Shown here one piece after another: positions 16,670 to 25,328 of a stretch of DNA of 59,948 bases (its first letter is position 1; every line of letters starts with the position of its first letter). Source of the DNA: Acholeplasmataceae bacterium (GTDB taxonomy: Bacteria > Bacillota_I > Bacilli_A > Acholeplasmatales > Acholeplasmataceae). Location of the stretch: positions 1 through 59,948 of the forward strand of contig JAUVXD010000011.1 in the NCBI GenBank assembly GCA_030603805.1, given 5' to 3'. The notes beneath the pieces were generated by a model. The model had not been told where the DNA came from. It did not search any database and was given only the letters and a program-made list of their open reading frames with translations. The translations under genes and the position numbers were made by a program.

Positions 16670-19450
16670 ATGAAACGATGCTTTTCATTGTTGGTTGTTT
16701 TTTTCATTTTATTTTTTTTAAGTTCATGTATTGTTGAATCCATACCAAGTACACCTTCTCTACCTAATGATGATACTCAACCGACAGAACCATTTGAATA
16801 TCAACTAACAGCGGCTACTTTTGAGTCCTTTTTTAGTGTTCAAGCAACACTCAAACTTAATCAGGCTTCCTATTCACTTGAACTTAAGATGAGTGCACTC
16901 AAATCTGTTAGTGATATGGATATCGATTTTGGAATCATTGTTTATTTTACCTATTTAGATGGAGGAACCAAAAAGCTTTGGTTGCACCATATGAGTGATT
17001 CAATGAATGGTGCATACTATCAGGATATCGTCCCAATGATCAGCTTTCATCCAACCATGGAACCAGAAGTTCATTATGTCGTCGTGAGTCAGGCACAAGG
17101 CTATTTTAAAACATATCAACAGGTAACAGTAGAAGAAAAAGTCTATCAAGTTCCACTTCTTGATGACCATCAAGTTTTAATTAATGATGTCGTTGAAAAC
17201 AAAAGAGTGATGGACCTATGGCATCTTGAAATGAATAAAATCGAACAAAAGGCTGATTTACCCTATATTCTTGATCAAGCAGCTCGAGTTAGGATTACTG
17301 GAAGTTCAGGAAGTTTTGATGTCACAGTAACAAGCATGTTAAGAGTTAAGCCATTAGAACAATACATGGAACATACCATCGAGAATCAAACGACGATTTA
17401 TCAAGTGATTGACCAAAGACTTTTTGGATTTCCACTCAATGATTATCGAATCTTTGAACAAAGATATTATATTAATCCTTATGTTGCACAGCATGAACTC
17501 GATATGATTTATGAAGATACACTCTTTTCTCAAGATAGTATGCTTTACTCTGTGAGTTATTTACTTCACAAGTTTACAGAAACAGAACAAGGCTTTTTAG
17601 TTGAAGGCTATCTTAAAGATTTTTTTAGTTCGAGCGAGTATCATATGCTTAAAGCCGTTTATAGTGAAATCGGCGTCAGTGCACAAGCACTCGATCAAAC
17701 GATTGTTAGAATCACTTATAAGTTTCTTGAAGACCAGATTGATGTATTGATTAGATATGTGATTGAAGGAGGAAGTGGTGATCTTCAATCGATAGTGAGT
17801 GAAACAAGACAAATCCTTACATTTACAGATTTTACAAGTCACGATTTAAGTAATACAGCCAAATATTATATCTATCCACCGAGTGATTTTGATGAAATCA
17901 CTGAACTCACGAATGTCTTAGAAGATGTTTCTCAACCTTATTCACCGCAACCAGATTTCTATATCACCTATTTTGAAACAGGCCAGTATGTCTATGTACC
18001 TAAAGATCAAAGTACCAGAGTAGAAATTTATACGATTGATCGTCTTAAAGTCATTTCAAATCAAGCCTATATCATGGATGAAACAGGCAATAGTTTCTAT
18101 CTTGAAGCAGGATATTATTTCATTAAGATTATCAGTGTATCTTCAAAGACAAGTTATGGCTATCAATTTAAGTTTGAATATTTAGATTATGAAACATCTG
18201 GATTTTTAGATAAACCAATTGAAATTAAGGAAGGCATCAATGCCATTTTAATTGAAGGACCTTATGATTTTGTGTCAATGAAGCTTGAATTAGATGAGGC
18301 TGTTGTCCTTAAAATCCATTATTTAAATCAAAATACGGAACTGCAAATGAACTATCAAAAACCAGATTATTCTGTTCAAAGAGAATGGTGGCAAAAAGAT
18401 TCCATTTTTTATCGAGATTTTCATGGACAATCAGTGACGTTTTATTTTAGAGCACAAATGCCCGGTGTTTATCAATTTGAAGTGACAATTTTAAAAGGTG
18501 TTGAAGTGCAAGAAGAACCTTATCCTGAGGTGACGCATGAGTTTTATGGACCAGAGATATTATTAAGTGAGCATTTCCCACCTTATTTAATGACACTTGA
18601 AATTGTTGAAAAATCATTTGTTGAGTTTTACTTTGAAAAAATAGAGCATGTTTCAAATTTTGCTATGGTTTATGTTATCGATCACCTACATCAAAATTTA
18701 ACACCTCAAGGTCTTTATGGGTCCAATGCGAAAATTACATTACATCCTGGTACATACACCATTCATGTCATGTCATTAAATCTATCAATGACGAGAGTTA
18801 GAGCTGATATTACACCCTACCTTAGTCTTGAAATCAAATATTTTGATATTGAGTCTTCAGAGACACAAAATCCTCACAGTGAAGGATTTCCCACACTAGA
18901 ACTTTTTCATTTTGATAATGGACATTTCATCCAAGCGTGGTTTACACTTAACGAAGATTCAACAATCTTTATTGGAAACACGAAATCTTATACGCTTCAT
19001 CATGCATCAGGTGAGCATATCTCCTTTTATAGACTGACGATGACAAGAGTTAATGGTAATTATTACCAATTAGAAGCAGGAACTTACTATATTCACCACA
19101 TCAACGATTGGGTGAATCAACCAAGACTTTATACCCTGTTGGTTGCAGTCATATTGGAAGAAGTTATCGATGATAATTTATTCGGTAGTCAAGTACCCTT
19201 GGTAGATGTAGGTACTTACACATATCAAAAAGATATGTATTATGATGAAGAAATGGTTAAATTTGTCGTTACAGAAACTCAAAGCTACAGAGTAACAACC
19301 AATCAGTTTGCGTATATTTATAAAGCAGATGGTACCTACGTCACTTCAGGTAATACTTTATTTAATGCGACATTAGGACCAGGCACTTATTATATTTGGA
19401 TGCCGGGCTATAGTAGTGATACCTGGACATTCACTTTACAAAAAAATTAG
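16670..19450 (+). CDS. Large surface lipoprotein with beta-sandwich-like repeats
   Basis: I do not recognise this as a characterised protein. A signal peptide ends in the lipobox LSSC at about residues 17-20, so after processing by Lgt (encoded at 50137) it would be anchored outside the membrane. Four copies of a G-(T/Y)-Y motif occur (LEAGYYFIKI at 478, LHPGTYTIHV at 691, LEAGTYYIHH at 801, LGPGTYYIWM at 902). They recall pre-peptidase C-terminal-like beta-sandwich domains spaced by about 105 residues. The ATG at 16670 follows GGGGG; a longer frame from 16637 would start inside the promoter hairpin. Its place after a glycosidase operon might suggest carbohydrate binding, but nothing proves that. 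Confidence 0.75.
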   Translation: MKRCFSLLVVFFILFFLSSCIVESIPSTPSLPNDDTQPTEPFEYQLTAATFESFFSVQATLKLNQASYSLELKMSALKSVSDMDIDFGIIVYFTYLDGGTKKLWLHHMSDSMNGAYYQDIVPMISFHPTMEPEVHYVVVSQAQGYFKTYQQVTVEEKVYQVPLLDDHQVLINDVVENKRVMDLWHLEMNKIEQKADLPYILDQAARVRITGSSGSFDVTVTSMLRVKPLEQYMEHTIENQTTIYQVIDQRLFGFPLNDYRIFEQRYYINPYVAQHELDMIYEDTLFSQDSMLYSVSYLLHKFTETEQGFLVEGYLKDFFSSSEYHMLKAVYSEIGVSAQALDQTIVRITYKFLEDQIDVLIRYVIEGGSGDLQSIVSETRQILTFTDFTSHDLSNTAKYYIYPPSDFDEITELTNVLEDVSQPYSPQPDFYITYFETGQYVYVPKDQSTRVEIYTIDRLKVISNQAYIMDETGNSFYLEAGYYFIKIISVSSKTSYGYQFKFEYLDYETSGFLDKPIEIKEGINAILIEGPYDFVSMKLELDEAVVLKIHYLNQNTELQMNYQKPDYSVQREWWQKDSIFYRDFHGQSVTFYFRAQMPGVYQFEVTILKGVEVQEEPYPEVTHEFYGPEILLSEHFPPYLMTLEIVEKSFVEFYFEKIEHVSNFAMVYVIDHLHQNLTPQGLYGSNAKITLHPGTYTIHVMSLNLSMTRVRADITPYLSLEIKYFDIESSETQNPHSEGFPTLELFHFDNGHFIQAWFTLNEDSTIFIGNTKSYTLHHASGEHISFYRLTMTRVNGNYYQLEAGTYYIHHINDWVNQPRLYTLLVAVILEEVIDDNLFGSQVPLVDVGTYTYQKDMYYDEEMVKFVVTETQSYRVTTNQFAYIYKADGTYVTSGNTLFNATLGPGTYYIWMPGYSSDTWTFTLQKN

Positions 19451-19476
19451 GAGTTCCACGGAACTCCTTTATTTTC
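19449..19476. terminator. Shared terminator between convergent genes
   Basis: AGGAGTTC (19449-19456) and GAACTCCT (19461-19468) form a perfect 8-bp stem with a 4-nt loop. The plus strand continues TTATTTT and the minus strand AATTTTTTT, so it can serve both the lipoprotein gene and hslO. Confidence 0.8.
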
Positions 19477-20350
19477 GAGTGATTTTAATTTCTTCTAGTT
19501 CTTTTTTATCAAAAACGTATTGTTTCTTGCAGAAATGACATTCAATTTCTGCTTTCCCATCCTCATGGATTAAGGAATCTAAGGTTGGATCATCTAAAGC
19601 AGAAAGTGATCTTGCAAAACCATCTTTCGAACAATGACAGGTATAACTGATTTCGTGTTTACTTAAGATTTGTTCTGTACCATTGGCCAGTAGGTTTAAG
19701 ATCTCTTCAGGTGTCTTACCTTCTTGGATGAGTGTGGACATGGGTGGAAGTTTTGGAATTAAGGATTCTAAGAAAACAAGCGTTTCTTCTTGGCATTCTG
19801 GCATCACCTGAAGGATATAACCACCAGAGGCTAAAACAGTTTGGTCTATGTCCACTAAGACCCCAACTCCGACAGAGGAAGGGATTTGTTCTGATAATGC
19901 AAAGTAGTATGTGAAGTCATCACCAATTTCACCTGTTTGAAGCTCTGATGATGAGGTAAAATAATCTTTCATGCCTAGGTCTTTGGTGACATGAAGAAAA
20001 CCAGAACCGACGGCTGCACCAACATTGAGTTTTCCTTTTTTAGGACCCTCCTCATATTTGAGATATACATTTGGATTTAATATTTCACCCCGAACTTCAC
20101 CTAAAGTGTTCGCTTCAACAAGCATCGATCCTATTGGACCATCGCCTTTGATGCGTAAGGTGATTTTTTCATCATCCTTATACATGAGACCCATCATTGC
20201 AGAAACGGTTAAAAATCTACCAAATGCAGCGGTTGCTGTTGGCCAGGTTTGATGAATTCTTCTCGCTTCTTCAACTAAATGTGTTGAAGAGGCTACATAA
20301 ATTCGAATGGTTTTATTGTAAGCATAACTAATTAGTGCATAATCATTCAT
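19469..20350 (-). CDS. hslO: Hsp33 redox-regulated chaperonin
   Basis: Hsp33 is a holdase activated by oxidative unfolding of its zinc-binding C-terminal switch. The 293-residue protein has the expected N-terminal chaperone domain and all four switch cysteines: TCHC (C238, C240) and CHFC (C271, C274). The ATG is preceded by AGGAG 10 bases upstream. It is a single gene with an extended -10 promoter divergent from, and overlapping, that of the tRNA-dihydrouridine synthase. Confidence 0.95.
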   Translation of the reverse strand: MNDYALISYAYNKTIRIYVASSTHLVEEARRIHQTWPTATAAFGRFLTVSAMMGLMYKDDEKITLRIKGDGPIGSMLVEANTLGEVRGEILNPNVYLKYEEGPKKGKLNVGAAVGSGFLHVTKDLGMKDYFTSSSELQTGEIGDDFTYYFALSEQIPSSVGVGVLVDIDQTVLASGGYILQVMPECQEETLVFLESLIPKLPPMSTLIQEGKTPEEILNLLANGTEQILSKHEISYTCHCSKDGFARSLSALDDPTLDSLIHEDGKAEIECHFCKKQYVFDKKELEEIKITRK

Positions 20351-20372
20351 AGTTTATTATCTCCTAAACAGT

Positions 20373-20398
20373 ATTGTACCATAATTGAAAGTTCACAA
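20373..20398 (-). promoter_or_regulatory. Promoter of hslO
   Basis: The minus strand reads TTGTGA, 14 bases, then TGG-TACAAT arranged as an extended -10 (TGgTACAAT). It overlaps the divergent promoter of the dus gene, so the two may compete. Confidence 0.45.
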
Positions 20399-20413
20399 AC
20401 TCTATGATACAAT
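20385..20413 (+). promoter_or_regulatory. Promoter of the dus gene
   Basis: TTGAAA (20385-20390), a 17-base spacer, then TACAAT (20408-20413) with an upstream TG. The TTG that would begin a longer reading of the next gene is the -35 box itself, which decides in favour of the ATG at 20430. Confidence 0.7.
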
Positions 20414-20429
20414 GAATCGGGTGAAATTC

Positions 20430-21404
20430 ATGTCATTTAAAATTGGAAATCTTGAAATTGAAAACAAAATCATTTTAGCACCGATGGCTGGTGTATCGAA
20501 TAGCCCTTTTCGACTACTTACGAGAACTTATGGTGCAGGTCTTGTTTTTGCAGAGATGGTTTCTGATAAAGGACTTTTATATAATAACGAAAAAACGATT
20601 AAACTCCTTTATATGACAGATGCTGAAAAACCGATGGCACAACAAATCTTTGGTTCTGATTTAAAAACGATGGTTGAAGCAGCGCTTTATATCGATCAAC
20701 ACAGCAACTGCGATATCATTGATATTAATATGGGGTGTCCTGTTCCTAAGGTTGCCATTAAGGCACAAGCAGGTGCATCACTGATGAAAAACCCAGATTT
20801 GATTTATGATATTGTCAAAGAAATCGTTAAAAGAGTTAAAAAACCAGTCACAGTCAAAATTAGAAGTGGTTGGGATCATCAAAGCATTAATGCAGTTGAA
20901 GTTGCAAAAAAAATCGAAGCTGCAGGTGCAAGTGCAATTACTGTACATGCCAGAACCAGATCACAAGGCTATAGTGGATTTGCCGATTTAGAGGTCATTA
21001 AAGCAGTGAAAGAAAACGTAAGTATTCCTGTGATTGGTAATGGCGATATCGTCGATGGTCCATCTGCAAAACGCATGTTAGACTATACGAAGTGTGATGC
21101 AGTCATGATTGGTAGAGCAGCTTTAGGAAATCCTTGGATTTTTAGAGAAATTGATGCGTATCTCAAAGATGGTACCATTTTAGAAAGACCTTCACTTCAT
21201 GAAATCAAAGACATGATGGTTGCGCATTTAGAAAGCTTAATTGATCTTAAAGGCGAGCATACTGCAATTCTAGAAATGAGAAGTCATGGACCATGGTATT
21301 TAAAGGGGATTGAGCATGCATCCAATTTGAGAAAACAGCTATCTCAAACGCGAACTAAAGATGAGTTCATCACACATCTAGATGCATTCTTTAATAAAAA
21401 ATAA
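20430..21404 (+). CDS. dusB: tRNA-dihydrouridine synthase (DusB-like)
   Basis: A flavoenzyme that reduces uridine to dihydrouridine in the D-loop of tRNA with NADPH. The FMN barrel starts with LAPMAGVSNSPFR. The catalytic cysteine lies in NMGCPVPKV, and GNGDIV plus the IGRAALGNPW phosphate-binding motif follow. The 324 residues from the ATG at 20430 fit the family. The SD (GGGTG) is modest and the predicted leader is only about ten bases. The DusB subgroup is inferred from overall similarity. Confidence 0.9.
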   Translation: MSFKIGNLEIENKIILAPMAGVSNSPFRLLTRTYGAGLVFAEMVSDKGLLYNNEKTIKLLYMTDAEKPMAQQIFGSDLKTMVEAALYIDQHSNCDIIDINMGCPVPKVAIKAQAGASLMKNPDLIYDIVKEIVKRVKKPVTVKIRSGWDHQSINAVEVAKKIEAAGASAITVHARTRSQGYSGFADLEVIKAVKENVSIPVIGNGDIVDGPSAKRMLDYTKCDAVMIGRAALGNPWIFREIDAYLKDGTILERPSLHEIKDMMVAHLESLIDLKGEHTAILEMRSHGPWYLKGIEHASNLRKQLSQTRTKDEFITHLDAFFNKK

Positions 21405-21408
21405 GGGA

Positions 21409-21437
21409 AAAAGTCACAGGAAAACTGTGACTTTTTT
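21409..21437 (+). terminator. Terminator after the dus gene
   Basis: An 11-bp perfect stem (AAAAGTCACAG/CTGTGACTTTT) with a 5-nt loop runs into a T tract. Confidence 0.85.
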
Positions 21438-21497
21438 GTATCTTATCCTTAAGTTTTGCTATTTGATAAAGTCTCTATAGGAGATTTTCAACTGAAA

Positions 21498-21506
21498 TGA
21501 TAAGAT
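21498..21506 (+). promoter_or_regulatory. Extended -10 promoter
   Basis: TGATAAGAT lies 26 bases before the ATG of the beta-lactamase-like/GNAT gene. No clear -35 is visible. Confidence 0.4.
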
Positions 21507-21531
21507 AAACTTAAAGAAACGAGGCGATGAT

Positions 21532-23004
21532 ATGTTTAATCAACTAAAAATCAATCAAAGAATTCATGAGGCTGCCAAAACTTGGGATATTTCTGGTGCT
21601 GCAATTCTCATGCACAAAAATCAAATCCTTCATGAGGGCTATTATGGATATCAAGACCGAGTATCTGGTATCCCAATTTCCAAACATGATACCTATTTAT
21701 TAAATCCAAGATCACCTTTTTTCTTAGGATTATCTTTAATGATCTTAATTGATCAAGAGAAGCTTAAATTAGAAGATGATTTAAGTCTTTATATCCCTGA
21801 ATATAAACACGCACACCTAATTAAAATCATTCATCTTATTAAGCATCAATCCGGGATCATCGATTATTTCTATGAAAAATTAATGGTAGAAAAAAGAAAA
21901 GATCAAAATCATTTAGCATTATCGGAAGAGGATACCTATCGGATTGAAAGAATGCTTTACAATCAAGGCATGCCATTTCATGAATTTTTTGATTTAATCA
22001 AGGATGAAGATTTATATTATGAACCCGGTGTTAAAGATGAGGAGTTTAGTGCATCAAACATCATGTTACTTAAAGAAGTAGTTGAAAGAATCTCTGGTAT
22101 GACGATTACTGATTTTCAGCTTCACTATATCTTTCAACCAGTGGGTATGAAAGAGACAGTCATCGGATCCAAGGCAACAACAGTTTCTTATGGTATTCTC
22201 AAAGGTGAGCATTTGGTTAGAATTCCAGTAACTCATGAGATTAAAGAATCTTTTGTAACAACGATTGGTGACATGATGCATTTAATGCAAGCCTGTGCTG
22301 AAGGTAAGATTCTATCTAAAAAGGCTTGGCGTATTGGTCTTAAATATAATAAAGAAGGTTATTCCATTCTCACTGAAAACTCCAACGGGATTCACTGCGG
22401 TGAAGGCATGATGCTTGGATATGATTTTAATCTATACTTTGATCAACATTCAAAGATTTCATATCTTCATTTTGGTAATGAAGTTCAAAAGTCAAAGGTT
22501 ATTGGAGGCGATTGGAAGTATTTTAGGAAAGATATGCGTCAAATCATTGAAGAAGAAACAACCTTCCCAAGTAAGTTTACAAAACTTGTTTTCTATCACC
22601 CATCAAACATGTGGGAAGCGATGGAACTTGAGGTGGCATCCGATCAAAAATTATTTGTTTTAGATGCAAAAAAATCCATTTGTCTTGCTGCAGCCTATCC
22701 ATCTAAGAAAGCTTATGTGCTCATGGAAGGTTTAAGAGCGGTTGGATTACTGGTCTTAGATATTGATCCTAAGAAATCTATTTATTTTGTTGATATTGTC
22801 TTAATTGATCAAAGATATCAACATCGTGGCTATGGAAAAATCATGGTTTCAAAAGCTCTTGAGATTCTCAAAAACAAAGGGGCTAAAAAAATTGAAATTG
22901 GTGTCAATAGATTCAATATTCCAGCTCAAAAACTTTATTTATCTCTTGGATTTGAAGTTGTTGCTGTATATCCAGAAGGTATGGCACTGAGAATCAATTT
23001 CTAG
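21532..23004 (+). CDS. Beta-lactamase-like domain fused to a GNAT acetyltransferase domain
   Basis: Residues 1 to about 340 follow the class C beta-lactamase/penicillin-binding fold: LIKHQSGI matches the usual LLTHTSG segment, and LHFGNE lies at the third motif. The SxxK site reads S61-P-F-F64 with no lysine, and the YSN motif reads F172-S-A174, so hydrolase activity is unlikely. Residues from about 350 form a GNAT domain with the acetyl-CoA motif QHRGYGK and ending LYLSLGFEVV, which looks intact. There is no signal peptide, so it is cytoplasmic. The hydrolase-fold part may now bind a ligand or the acceptor. Start: ATG behind GAGG. Confidence 0.75.
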   Translation: MFNQLKINQRIHEAAKTWDISGAAILMHKNQILHEGYYGYQDRVSGIPISKHDTYLLNPRSPFFLGLSLMILIDQEKLKLEDDLSLYIPEYKHAHLIKIIHLIKHQSGIIDYFYEKLMVEKRKDQNHLALSEEDTYRIERMLYNQGMPFHEFFDLIKDEDLYYEPGVKDEEFSASNIMLLKEVVERISGMTITDFQLHYIFQPVGMKETVIGSKATTVSYGILKGEHLVRIPVTHEIKESFVTTIGDMMHLMQACAEGKILSKKAWRIGLKYNKEGYSILTENSNGIHCGEGMMLGYDFNLYFDQHSKISYLHFGNEVQKSKVIGGDWKYFRKDMRQIIEEETTFPSKFTKLVFYHPSNMWEAMELEVASDQKLFVLDAKKSICLAAAYPSKKAYVLMEGLRAVGLLVLDIDPKKSIYFVDIVLIDQRYQHRGYGKIMVSKALEILKNKGAKKIEIGVNRFNIPAQKLYLSLGFEVVAVYPEGMALRINF

Positions 23005-23036
23005 TTCAATATAACTTCTTAAATTTCATTATGAAG

Positions 23037-23045
23037 TGATATAAT
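23037..23045 (+). promoter_or_regulatory. Extended -10 promoter of the DUF4349 lipoprotein gene
   Basis: TGATATAAT lies 33 bases before the start codon, the same motif seen before lysS, tilS and cdaA. Confidence 0.55.
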
Positions 23046-23078
23046 GAGGTTAACACGATTTTTAATTAGGGGGTTCAC

Positions 23079-23891
23079 ATGAAAAAACTAGTCTTATCTT
23101 TCCTTTTCGTCCTACTATTAGGTGTTCTTTTTGCATGTAGTTCAAATGAACCATATGAAGAAGACCCTACAGACAATCAAACCATTTTAACAGATGCTGT
23201 TCCACAAAGAAAAATGATTTATACCGTCAATAGTAGTTATGATGTGACAAATATCTTAGAAAGTGTCGATACACTTAAGGATCTACTTGCTGCTGATGAA
23301 TGGTTTGATTACGAGAGTATTCGATCAAACTCTGCAAGATTTACAGTTAGAGTCAAGACAGAGCGTTTAGATGCATTTACGGATGCACTTAAAGCAAATT
23401 TTCAGGTTCGAGATTTTGTTAAAGAAGGTAAGGATGTATCACTTCAGTATTTAGATAAAACTGCAAAAATCACTTCGATTAATCTTCAAATTACAAGACT
23501 TCAAAATCTTTATGCATCTGCAAGTCTATCTGAAATGATTACCATCAACACTCAAATGGCAAACTTAGAAGTTGAACTGATGAAGCTTCAAGGTGAGTTA
23601 AATGTTTTTGATAGTTTAATTGAATATAGTGAAGTTCATATTACACTTTATGGTAGTACGATTGTGACACGTTCTCCATTCATTAACCGTTTTGGTAATG
23701 GTTTCTTAAATGGATTTAGAGCCGTATTTTCTGTTTTAGATGCCATTGGTATTGTGATAGCAAACTTAATTCCATTTGCCTTAGTCTTTGGACCCATAGG
23801 TCTGGGTATTCATTTTGGATATAAAAAGTATCAGGTTAGAAAAAAACTTAAAAAAGAGAAAATAGAAGCGGCTAAACCTAAGGGAGAGTAA
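23079..23891 (+). CDS. DUF4349-family lipoprotein
   Basis: A 270-residue exported protein with a lipobox (VLFAC, cysteine about residue 20). It has a predicted coiled-coil middle (LQITRLQNLYASAS through MANLEVELMKLQGEL) and a C-terminal membrane helix (about 222-245) with a basic cytoplasmic tail. This order is that of the DUF4349 family, whose role is not settled. The protein would be held at both ends, by lipid and by the helix. Start: ATG behind AGGGGG. It is monocistronic, with its own promoter and terminator. Confidence 0.8.
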   Translation: MKKLVLSFLFVLLLGVLFACSSNEPYEEDPTDNQTILTDAVPQRKMIYTVNSSYDVTNILESVDTLKDLLAADEWFDYESIRSNSARFTVRVKTERLDAFTDALKANFQVRDFVKEGKDVSLQYLDKTAKITSINLQITRLQNLYASASLSEMITINTQMANLEVELMKLQGELNVFDSLIEYSEVHITLYGSTIVTRSPFINRFGNGFLNGFRAVFSVLDAIGIVIANLIPFALVFGPIGLGIHFGYKKYQVRKKLKKEKIEAAKPKGE

Positions 23892-23904
23892 TCCTCCCTT
23901 TTTT
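23880..23904 (+). terminator. Terminator overlapping the DUF4349 gene stop
   Basis: AAGGGAG/CTCCCTT forms a 7-bp stem with a 7-nt loop that includes the stop codon, followed by TTTT. Confidence 0.7.
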
Positions 23905-23918
23905 AGTGGATCAACTCG

Positions 23919-23927
23919 TGATAAAAT
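23919..23927 (+). promoter_or_regulatory. Extended -10 promoter of the Nudix gene
   Basis: TGATAAAAT lies 20 bases before the start codon and directly follows a terminator. Confidence 0.45.
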
Positions 23928-23947
23928 AAAAGAGATCAAAAGAGGTT

Positions 23948-24472
23948 ATGATGAGACGACTTGAAAGCTTCGATAAAAAAGATTATGATGATTGCACAGG
24001 ACATTTTAAGAGAACTGCCGTGAGAGCGATTATTTTTAAGGATCAAAAGCTTGCGATGATTCAAAGCGCTAAATTTGGTGAGTATAAATTTCCTGGAGGT
24101 GGTGTCCTGGATGGAGAACCCATGGAAGATGCACTCATTCGAGAAACCAAAGAAGAAACAGGTTTAGTCATCAAAAGGGATTCGATTAAACCTTATGGAT
24201 ATATGATAGAAAAGAGAAGATCCATCTTTAATCCAAATGATCTTTTTGAAATGGATTCATATTACTATCTGTGTGAGATTTTAGATGAAATCCATCAACC
24301 AAAAATGGATGACTATGAAATTGAGTATGGCTATCAGCTTAAGTTTGTATCATTAGACGAAGCTATTTTAAATAATCAAAACCAATCCATTCATCAGCAT
24401 GTTGCCACTTGGATTGAAAGAGAACTTAAGGTTTTAGAGATCTTAAAGAAGGAATCATATGACACTATTTGA
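23948..24472 (+). CDS. Nudix hydrolase
   Basis: The Nudix box is complete: GGVLDGEPMEDALIRETKEE continuing into TGL (GX5EX7REUXEEXGU). Such enzymes hydrolyse nucleoside diphosphates linked to another group; the substrate cannot be told from sequence. It has 174 residues and an N-terminal beta strand, GHFKRTAVRAIIF. Two ATG codons stand in tandem after an AGAGG site, and I used the first. The end overlaps the next gene by 14 bases, so the two are co-translated. Confidence 0.88.
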   Translation: MMRRLESFDKKDYDDCTGHFKRTAVRAIIFKDQKLAMIQSAKFGEYKFPGGGVLDGEPMEDALIRETKEETGLVIKRDSIKPYGYMIEKRRSIFNPNDLFEMDSYYYLCEILDEIHQPKMDDYEIEYGYQLKFVSLDEAILNNQNQSIHQHVATWIERELKVLEILKKESYDTI

Positions 24473-25301
24473 GATGTATCAATCATTTTTAAACACACAT
24501 CCTATACAAAAGAAATTATACAACGGTCAAGAGATTAAGTATCGTCTTTTTGGGCATGGAAATCAAATGATTTTAGCATTACTTAGTGGCAGCATGCTTA
24601 AAACAAATGCTTATTTTAAAATGCTTTCATCATTTGAAGTAGAGTATCAAGTTATGACCCTAGAGATGCCTTCGGAACTTATAAAGATGGATCATCTGGC
24701 GGATGTGATTCATTATGTTTTAAAATCTTTAGAAATTGATCAAGTCTATTTGCTAGGTGCATCTTTTGGCGGCAGCATAGCCCAAGTGTTTGCTAAAAAA
24801 TATCCTAGTTTTGTTCAAGGGATGATTCTATATAACACACTCACTCAAACAAATTTGATGAATGAACACTCCAAATGGGTCATCAGCCAAGTCCTAGAAG
24901 CCATCCATCAAATTAAAGAACTTAGAAAACTCATGCCATTATCTGCCATTAAAGATGCACTTATCAATCAGATTAGTGAAGCACTCAGTAACCCAAGGGA
25001 CTTAGATGTCTTTGAAGCATTAATTCATGAATATACAGAACATGACGAAAAGGTTCAAATGGCTTTAATCTTAGATTTACTGACTAACTATCACTTCAAG
25101 AAAGAAGACTTTTCATTTTTAAAACAAAGGGTTTTAGTCCTTTATGGGCATGATGATGATCCTTTTGGTGGCACAGAACTCATCGAGACTTTGGCGGATG
25201 TTTTGACAGAACCGATACTTAAATTCATTGAAGCAGATAAACTCAGTTTAGTGATCGATCCTAATCCATTAATCAAAGAAGTTAAAACATTCATTAAATA
25301 A
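24459..25301 (+). CDS. Alpha/beta-fold hydrolase
   Basis: A cytoplasmic serine hydrolase-fold protein of 280 residues. The nucleophile elbow is GASFGG (S102), the likely acid lies in YGHDDDPFG, and the final histidine position is not clear (the C-terminal region reads IEADKLSLVID where many relatives carry GH). The catalytic triad may therefore be incomplete. It is coupled to the upstream Nudix gene by a 14-base overlap, which suggests a shared pathway of unknown nature. Confidence 0.75.
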   Translation: MTLFEMYQSFLNTHPIQKKLYNGQEIKYRLFGHGNQMILALLSGSMLKTNAYFKMLSSFEVEYQVMTLEMPSELIKMDHLADVIHYVLKSLEIDQVYLLGASFGGSIAQVFAKKYPSFVQGMILYNTLTQTNLMNEHSKWVISQVLEAIHQIKELRKLMPLSAIKDALINQISEALSNPRDLDVFEALIHEYTEHDEKVQMALILDLLTNYHFKKEDFSFLKQRVLVLYGHDDDPFGGTELIETLADVLTEPILKFIEADKLSLVIDPNPLIKEVKTFIK

Positions 25302-25304
25302 CAA

Positions 25305-25328
25305 AAAACCGCTTAATTAAGCGGTTTT
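25305..25328. terminator. Perfect palindromic terminator between convergent genes
   Basis: AAAACCGCTTAA/TTAAGCGGTTTT is a perfect 24-base palindrome covering the end of hflX. It can work for both the hydrolase gene and hflX. Confidence 0.8.
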
